From NCBI GenBank assembly GCA_032164245.1, contig JAVMKO010000002.1, positions 61,227,840-61,291,839 of the forward strand: a stretch of 64,000 bases of DNA, given 5' to 3'. Below are positions 58,600 through 64,000 of the stretch, in pieces; positions within the stretch are counted from its first letter, which is position 1; every line of letters begins with the position of its first letter. This DNA is from Sternotherus odoratus (lineage: Eukaryota; Chordata; Testudines; Kinosternidae). The notes below the pieces were generated by a model. It ran no database searches. It was not told the DNA's origin and worked only from the letters and a program-made list of their open reading frames with translations. The position numbers were made by a program, and so were the translations under genes.

Positions 58600-59055
58600 G
58601 AGGGAGTTTAGGAAAAAATTAATAATCCCAGTTGGAACTGGGTTAGGGCACATGAATTAACAACCCCACTCTTAGAAAAAACTATTATATGGGATCTTTA
58701 GTAACCATAAGTGGTAAGGAATCTGATTTAATACCCCATCCAAAAGGCAGCACCTGTAACAGCAGTGTTTCCTAGCCCCTTGCTGAGACATTGGTTCTGT
58801 GCCGACTCAGATGAAGGCATGCTACCAATAGAATAGCCAACACTGTGGCACAAAGTTGTTCATCTGAGGTCTTCAAGTACTAATCCAGCCCAACCTTTCT
58901 TGGCTTGTGAGATCTGACGTCATCATAGCCAAGGCGTCGAGAATGTCAGTTTGTAGAGAACTGATAGTTTGTATAGATCATTACATAGGATCGACTCCTT
59001 TGCCCTCATTATAGATAGAAAATATCATAATGCCATTTCAGACATCCACAGTCTG
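58600..59055. other. Unassigned DNA, possible old repeat
   Basis: The part at 58725-58860 (CCAAAAGGCAGCACC and TTTCCTAGCCCCTTGCTGAG) looks like a decayed dispersed repeat, but boundaries were not found. No gene. Confidence 0.35.
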
Positions 59056-59059
59056 TCGA

Positions 59060-59685
59060 CACCTACATACAGTTCTAGTAGCACCATCTAAAAGAAGGCA
59101 ACAAAAATGATTAGGACTATGGAACAGCTTCCATATGAGGAGTGATTAAAAAGACTGGGAATGTTCAGTTAGAAAAAAGACCACTAAGGGGGAATACGAT
59201 AGCAGTCTATAAAATCATGAATGGGGCAGAGAAAGTGAATAAGAAAGTGTTTTTTACCCCTTCACATAACATACAAACCAGGGGTCACCCAATGAAATTA
59301 ATAGCAGCAGGGTTAAAACAAACATCAAGTATTTCTTCACACAATACATAGTCAACATGTGGAACTCATTGCCAGAGGATGTTGTGAAGGCCAAAAGAAT
59401 ATCTGGGTTCAAAAAAGAATTAGGTAAGTTCCTGGAGGATAGCTCCATCAATAGCTATTAGGCAAGATGGTTAGGGATGCAACCCCATGCTCTGGGAGTC
59501 CCTAAAACTCTGACTATCAGAAGCTGGCATGGGATGAGAAGGGCTGGATCCCTTGATAATTGTCCTATTCTGTTCATTCCCTCTGAAGTGTCTGGCACTG
59601 TCCACTGTTGAAAGATAAAATATTGGGCTTGAGGGACCAATTGGTCTGACCCAGTATTGCCGTTCTTGGCTTGTCACATTGGCTT
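59060..59685 (+). mobile_element. CR1 LINE 3' end, different subfamily
   Basis: It starts near AGTTCTAGTAGCACCATCT and GGCAACAAAAATGATTAGG (the end of ORF2). It passes through ACCCCTTCACATAACATAC and GGAACTCATTGCCAGAGGAT, and ends CAATTGGTCTGACCCAGTAT. The 3' UTR wording differs from the copy at 1450-3770, so it is another CR1 subfamily. The frame is broken. It ends in a triplicated GGCTTGTCACATTG-like stretch (59671-59713) that lies just past the element. Confidence 0.88.
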
Positions 59686-59715
59686 GGCTTGTCACATTGA
59701 TTGGCTTGTCACAGT
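59668..59715. repeat. Short tandem repeat, TTGGCTTGTCACA units
   Basis: Three consecutive copies of a GGCTTGTCACA-containing unit about 18 to 21 bp long follow the CR1 3' end. Confidence 0.75.
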
Positions 59716-59719
59716 TCCC

Positions 59720-60958
59720 CACACAAAAGATGAGGGAAAGGGATTTATTAGCATAAACTGGTTCCATCCTCTTAAAATATTCTACAAATCTGCCTTGAAG
59801 GGACACAATCAAAGTAAAAATCCTATACTTATAAAATACTATGTCCGTGTTACTGACAACTTACATTATTAAAAAATAAAATAATTTTAAAATATAATTT
59901 TCACAATTTAATCTTCATTTATATATATACATAGGAAAAGATAAATTATGTATAACTTAGCTTCACTCATTTTTGGTGCAGTTACACCAGACATCTTCTC
60001 TTTCTGTTTAAAATCAGTTTAATTTTCTGATCTCATGTCATTAGTCCAAAGACATTATTATTATTAATGGTTTTCCAGAACCATAGGGGGATGTTTATAA
60101 CCAAAATAAAATCTGTTTTCATTGATTTTTTTCTTTTTAATGTATTAAAATAAAACTATTTGAAAAGACATTTATAGTTTTGTTTGTTTTTAGCAAAAAA
60201 ACCTAACATGCTGTGACTAATCTATTGGACTTTATTCCTTAAAAAAATAGTAGAAAATTGCCATGTTATGATTTTTTGCTGCAACATAGTCATCATCACA
60301 ATTATTACACAAATTTAGGTGTGATTTGGGGCCAAATTTCAAAGCACCCCAAAATTCAATGGTATTTGGCTTCAGTGTTCCAGTTTGGACTACTAGCATG
60401 ATCTGAAGCCCTCTAAAGTTAATGTAAATCCTTCCATTTACTTTTATCAGTTTTGGACTGAGTTCTTAATAGAGGTCATCAATAATCATGAATTGTGGAG
60501 CTGAATTTCGAAATACAACCACTTCCAAAGATCAAGGGTGTTTGGATTCAGGATTCCAGTCCCAGAAGCTGGAATGATGGCCTGGAGACTGTCCTCTATT
60601 TATCCAAAGAACAGGCACAACACAGACTACAGAAGCAAAGATACCCCATATTGCCTTCAACAATTTACCTTTCTGTCTTAGAGGAACCACCTTTGTGGAT
60701 GCAAAGGTAATCAAGTTTCCATGTCCAACACAAACTGTGGTGGTAAATTTTGTGATATGGACACCAGTCCACATGGAACTAACATGAAACCCCAAATCTA
60801 CTTCCCAAGCAGGCACTAGAAAGCTATCAGATCGTGTTTACTCATTACTGACCTGGGGTTCAGTCAAGTTACTTTGATTTCAAAAGCTCTCAATTGTTAG
60901 TTTCAATCTCACAAATCATCCAAATCCCCCACCCACAATATGTATTCCTTTAAATAAA
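59720..60958. other. Unassigned AT-rich noncoding DNA
   Basis: No repeat or gene recognised. The sequence becomes very AT-rich around 59860-60200. Confidence 0.4.
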
Positions 60959-60959
60959 G

Positions 60960-61572
60960 TACAGTAAAACCTCCATTTAATGGACTAATTCGGGCGAGGG
61001 GGTGTCCGTTAAATCAGAAAGTCCGTTATTTAATAAAAACAAAAAAAGCTGTCGGAGCAGCAGCCCGCCCGCCACAGGCAGCCAGGAGCCGTGAGCCAGC
61101 CCGCCCGGGTCCCGGCTGCTGGGACCCGGGCGGCAGCCGGGAGCCATCAGCCAGCCCGGGTCCCGGCTGCTGGGACCTGGGCGGGAGCCGTCAGCCAGCC
61201 CGCCCGGGTCCCGGCTGCTGGGACTCGGGCGGCAGCCAGGAGCCATCAGCCAGCCCGCCCGCGGCTGGAACCCCGGCGGCAGCAGGAAGCCAGCAGTCAG
61301 CCCGCACGGGTCCCGACTCCCGGGACCCGCCAGCCAGCCCGCCCGCTGCTGGGAGCCGGGTGGCAGCCAGGAGCCGGCAGTCAGCTCGCACAGGTCCCGG
61401 CTCCCGGGACCCGCCAGCCAGCCCGCCCGCTGCCGGGAGCCGGGCGGCAGCAGGGAGCCGGGAGCCAGCCCTCGACAAATGGATTTCGAATGCATCAGAC
61501 TTTCTTAAATATTTTGTCCGTTGCATCCGAAGTCCGTTAAATCGAGGTCCGTTAAATCGAGGTTTTACTGTA
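60960..61572. mobile_element. Tigger/pogo-like MITE with TA duplication and internal minisatellite
   Basis: The body is 60962-61570. The ends CAGTAAAACCTCCATTTAAT and CGAGGTTTTACTG are inverted repeats (CAGTAAAACCTC perfect), flanked by TA at 60960-60961 and 61571-61572. Just inside are repeated GTCCGTTAAATC motifs (left two, right three) in inverted relation. These ends and the TA target fit the pogo/Tigger branch of Tc1/mariner. The centre is an extremely GC-rich tandem array. Open frames of 172 and 149 codons on opposite strands are products of that array, not a transposase. Confidence 0.92.
61085..61475. repeat. GC-rich minisatellite inside the Tigger-like element
   Basis: Units starting GAGCC(G/A)T(G/C)AGCCAGCCC begin at 61085, 61141, 61185 and 61240 (periods 56, 44 and 55). 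Units beginning GGCAGC(C/A)(A/G)G start at 61278, 61362 and 61446 (period 84, two exact steps). All carry GGGTCCCGGCT or CCGGGACCCG palindromic cores. High GC and CpG content contrasts with the AT-rich ends. Confidence 0.9.
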
Positions 61573-61914
61573 GCTAAATATGTTCAGGTGGGTAAATGTA
61601 GACAGTAACAATGCCTATTTAGTCAAGTAGGGTTAGCAATCTGGGCCTTCTGGTCAATTTAGTGATGTCACCTATAAAGCTAAGATCCTGGGGCTATGGT
61701 CCCACCTGTCATCCACTCTCAGCAGCTCTGACTGCAGTGAAAAATCAAATGCACATTATTTAGGAGGACCACATGGTATTTTTTTAAGACTTTAGCCATA
61801 CAGCTGAGAAAGTTGAAACTAAATACCAGTCCCAGATCTTGAAGTAGTGGAGAACTTTCTAAGAGCACCAAAGCCAAACTTTTACTTGTAAAATCGTAAT
61901 TGGTGTCTTTAAAT

Positions 61915-62668
61915 GATTAGAGCGGGGTGGCCAACTTGTGGCTCTGGAGCCACATGCGGCTCTTCAGAAGTTAATAAGCAGCTCCTTGTATAGGCACCAA
62001 CTCCGGGGCTAGAGCTTCAGGCACCAACTTTCCAACGTGCCGGGGAGTGCCCACTGCTCAACACCTTGCTCTGCCACAGGCCCTGCCCCGACCCCCTCCT
62101 CTGAGTTTTCCCACCTCCCACCCCCATGCCACTCAACAGCTGATCAGGAGGTGGGAGAGGGAGAGGGGAGCAGGGACGGCGACAGGAATTTTGGGGCCCC
62201 GTACGCAGATCGTGCGGGACACACACACACACCCCCGGTCTCCCGCCGCCTGCGGGCCCCAACCCCCGCATGCACTCTGGCCGCGTGGCCCAGCCGGGAG
62301 AAGCAAAGGGGGGCGGGGGGAGGCTGATGGGTGCCGGGGGAGGGGGCTGACGAGCACTGCAGCGGCTGCCCAGAGCCGCGCCTTGCTCACAGGCCCAGCG
62401 ACAAGGGGGTACAGCTGCGTACTGGGCCTGCCCTGGATTTAAGGGGGCCCCCTCTTAAGTCCAAGGCCCGGTCCAGCTGTACCCGTTGTACCACCCTGTC
62501 GCCGGCCCTGGAGGGGAGCGCTGATTGGCGTGGCTGCTAGCAGGCGGGAGGCGCTAGGGGCTGGGAAGCAGATGGGGGGCTGCTGATGTATTATTCTGGC
62601 TCTTTGGCAATGTACATTAGTAAATTCTGGCTCCTCTCAGGCTTAGGTTGGTCACCTCTGGGTTAGAG
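61915..62668 (+). mobile_element. hAT-like element (outer), with 8-bp target duplication, containing a second hAT-like element
   Basis: The body is 61923-62660. It begins CGGGGTGGCCAACTTGTGGC and ends AGGTTGGTCACCTCTG, near-inverted ends. It is flanked by GATTAGAG (61915-61922) and GGTTAGAG (62661-62668), matching at 7 of 8 positions. Typical interior stretches are CATGCGGCTCTTCAGAAG and GGCTCTTTGGCAATGTAC. The middle is interrupted by the younger element at 62171-62510. No transposase. Confidence 0.88.
62163..62518 (+). mobile_element. hAT-like element (inner), exact 8-bp target duplication
   Basis: The body is 62171-62510 (340 bp), starting CAGGGACGGCGACAGG and ending CTGTCGCCGGCCCTG. GAGGGGAG flanks both sides exactly (62163-62170 and 62511-62518). 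It lies wholly inside the outer element and therefore inserted later. The same family contributes the fragment at 1-306. The interior is GC-rich with a short ACACACAC run (62219-62232). Frames of 131 and fewer codons here have no domain. Confidence 0.95.
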
Positions 62669-62749
62669 TGTTATTAAGAGCTCTTTTATAAAGATAATAT
62701 CTCAAAAGTTTTCTTTTCATTTCTTTACATACATACACATACACCTGTA

Positions 62750-62773
62750 TACACACACACACACACACACACA
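62750..62773. repeat. (AC)n microsatellite
   Basis: About 12 uninterrupted AC units, preceded by a less regular (ACAT)n stretch from about 62725. Confidence 0.95.
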
Positions 62774-62779
62774 TCTCAG

Positions 62780-63525
62780 GTTTAACTAGGTATATTGAAT
62801 CTGCAGAAGCTTTGCTGCACGAGGCACACTGGTAGACATTGCTAGTGGTCAGATATAAGAGTGGGACAGAAATGTTTCAATCACAAGGAAAGGCCAAATT
62901 TATCCTGACACCTTACCACTTTCAGTGAGTTTGCAACAACTGGAAGTCAGCACTGCATTTTGTCCATAATTTTAAATTTTATAGGACAATTTTCGCTTCT
63001 ACCCTTGTACTTCAATTGAAGTTAATGATACGCATATTTGTCCCTGTAAGAAAAATGAAGCAAGAGAGAAACCTGGAGCATTTGTTTTTCTATGTCCATT
63101 AGTATGGTATCCATACACATGGCCATTCACCATGTTGGCAGAGTCTCAAGACTCCTGTTTTCCTGGAAATATGTGATTAATTTTCTATTCAGACACTGAC
63201 ATTCTAAACTATTCAGCAGTTGGTTCTGCTCATTTGGCAACAGCAGGCACATTGAAAAGTCAATATACGCAAGTGTGAAAAGTAGAGATTTAGTAGGAAA
63301 ATTCTTTAATGGCTTTGATGTAGTTAAAAATGATAGAGACAGAGAGGAAGAGTTTCAGGTTCCCATGAGCACAAATTATAAAAATGTAGTTTTCCACCCC
63401 CTTTCCACGTACCTGAACCTGGGAGCAGCCAGGGGCCTGTTTGATTACAGCATAATTTAGAGCAACCTCATGATTGTTCTAACTTACAACAGTAATAACA
63501 ATCCCTTGGGAACTTTTTCATTCAC
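62780..63525. other. Unassigned noncoding DNA
   Basis: No recognised repeat or gene between the microsatellite and the terminal CR1. Confidence 0.4.
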
Positions 63526-63530
63526 AGGTT

Positions 63531-64000
63531 CATAGATTCCAAGGCCAGAAGGGACCATTGTGATCATATAAGACAGGCCATAGAACTTCCCCAAAATAAT
63601 TCCTAGAGTGTATCTTTTAGAAAAACATTCAACCTTGGTTTTAGTGACGGAGAATCCACCACAACCTTCTGTAAATTGTCCCAATGGTTAATTACTCCCA
63701 CTATTAAAATGTACACTTTATTTCCCATCTGAATTGATCTAGCTTCAACTTCCAACCCCTGGATCATATTGTACCATTCCCTTCTAGACTGAAGAGCCCA
63801 TTGTCAAATATTTTTTTCCCATGTAGGTACTTAGAGACTGTAATCTATTCATCTCATAACCATCTCTTTGTTACACTAAATAGATTGAGGTCTTTCAGTC
63901 TATTGATAATCACATGTTTTCTAATCCTTTAATTACTCACATGGCTCTTTTCTGAACTTTCTACCATCGCAAGATCACTGGAGTACACCATGCTTTGGTT
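63531..64000 (-). mobile_element. CR1 LINE 3' end, antisense, runs off the window
   Basis: The plus strand starts with CATAGATTCCAAGGCCAGAA and GGGACCATTGTGATCAT, the reverse complement of a CR1 3' terminus. It continues through AATCCACCACAACCTTCTGT and TTGAGGTCTTTCAGTCTATT to the window end. The 5' part lies outside. The minus-strand frame at 63484-63684 is not a functional product. Confidence 0.88.

Noticed and set aside
60977..61540. Open frames of 172, 149 and 111 codons on both strands
   Set aside because: They are frames through the GC-rich minisatellite of the Tigger-like element; repeats open on both strands are a composition effect.

Overview
This is noncoding vertebrate genomic DNA, most likely from a turtle, with a crocodilian as the main alternative. 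That reading rests on the repeat content: CR1 LINE copies on both strands, MIR/CORE-SINE relics, many short TA- and TAA-type MITEs, hAT-like elements with 8-bp target duplications, and several copies of a dispersed segment containing the motif AGCCCACGAAAGCTTATGC, which I associate with turtle and crocodilian genomes. The DNA is AT-rich and CpG-poor, as expected for an intergenic desert or a very large intron. There is no bacterial gene organisation and no ribosomal RNA or tRNA gene. I found no complete protein-coding gene. Most open frames are chance frames or lie inside repeats; the only recognisable protein similarity is to decayed CR1 reverse transcriptase.

Layout. 0-4 kb: truncated GC-rich hAT-like copy at the window edge, then an old CR1 (about 1450-3770) broken by a younger hAT-like insertion with its target duplication still visible. 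4-8.8 kb: featureless AT-rich DNA. 8.8-12 kb: a repeat cluster with an inverted dimer, two copies of a small TIR element, a MITE and an antisense CR1. 12-17.4 kb: mostly unassigned, with one GC-rich block. 17.9-19.0 kb: non-LTR-like element whose interior is a strongly strand-asymmetric C-rich/G-rich tandem array. 20.8-21.8 kb: three TIR elements in a row. 22-36.4 kb: the most repeat-poor part, with a GA-rich promoter-like block (about 23.6-24.0 kb), a candidate short exon or conserved element (35.75-35.83 kb) and a pair of CRE-like motifs (36.3 kb). 36.8-40.3 kb: TIR element and a larger dispersed element split by a solo LTR-like insertion. 41-53 kb: old MIR-type SINEs and MITEs in unassigned DNA. 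53.8-62.7 kb: a dense pile-up with hAT-like elements (one nested in another), Harbinger-like MITEs, a CR1 3' end and a Tigger/pogo-like element with internal minisatellite. The window ends inside an antisense CR1.

No functional gene system or operon could be supported. The most informative content is the mobile-element record: at least eight insertions keep readable target-site duplications (TA, TAA, 8 bp, 9 bp, 13 bp, 17 bp), which gives mechanism and relative order. The best leads for function are the 35.75-35.83 kb exon-like segment and the CRE pair 0.5 kb away. Family names are from recognition by eye, not from a database search.
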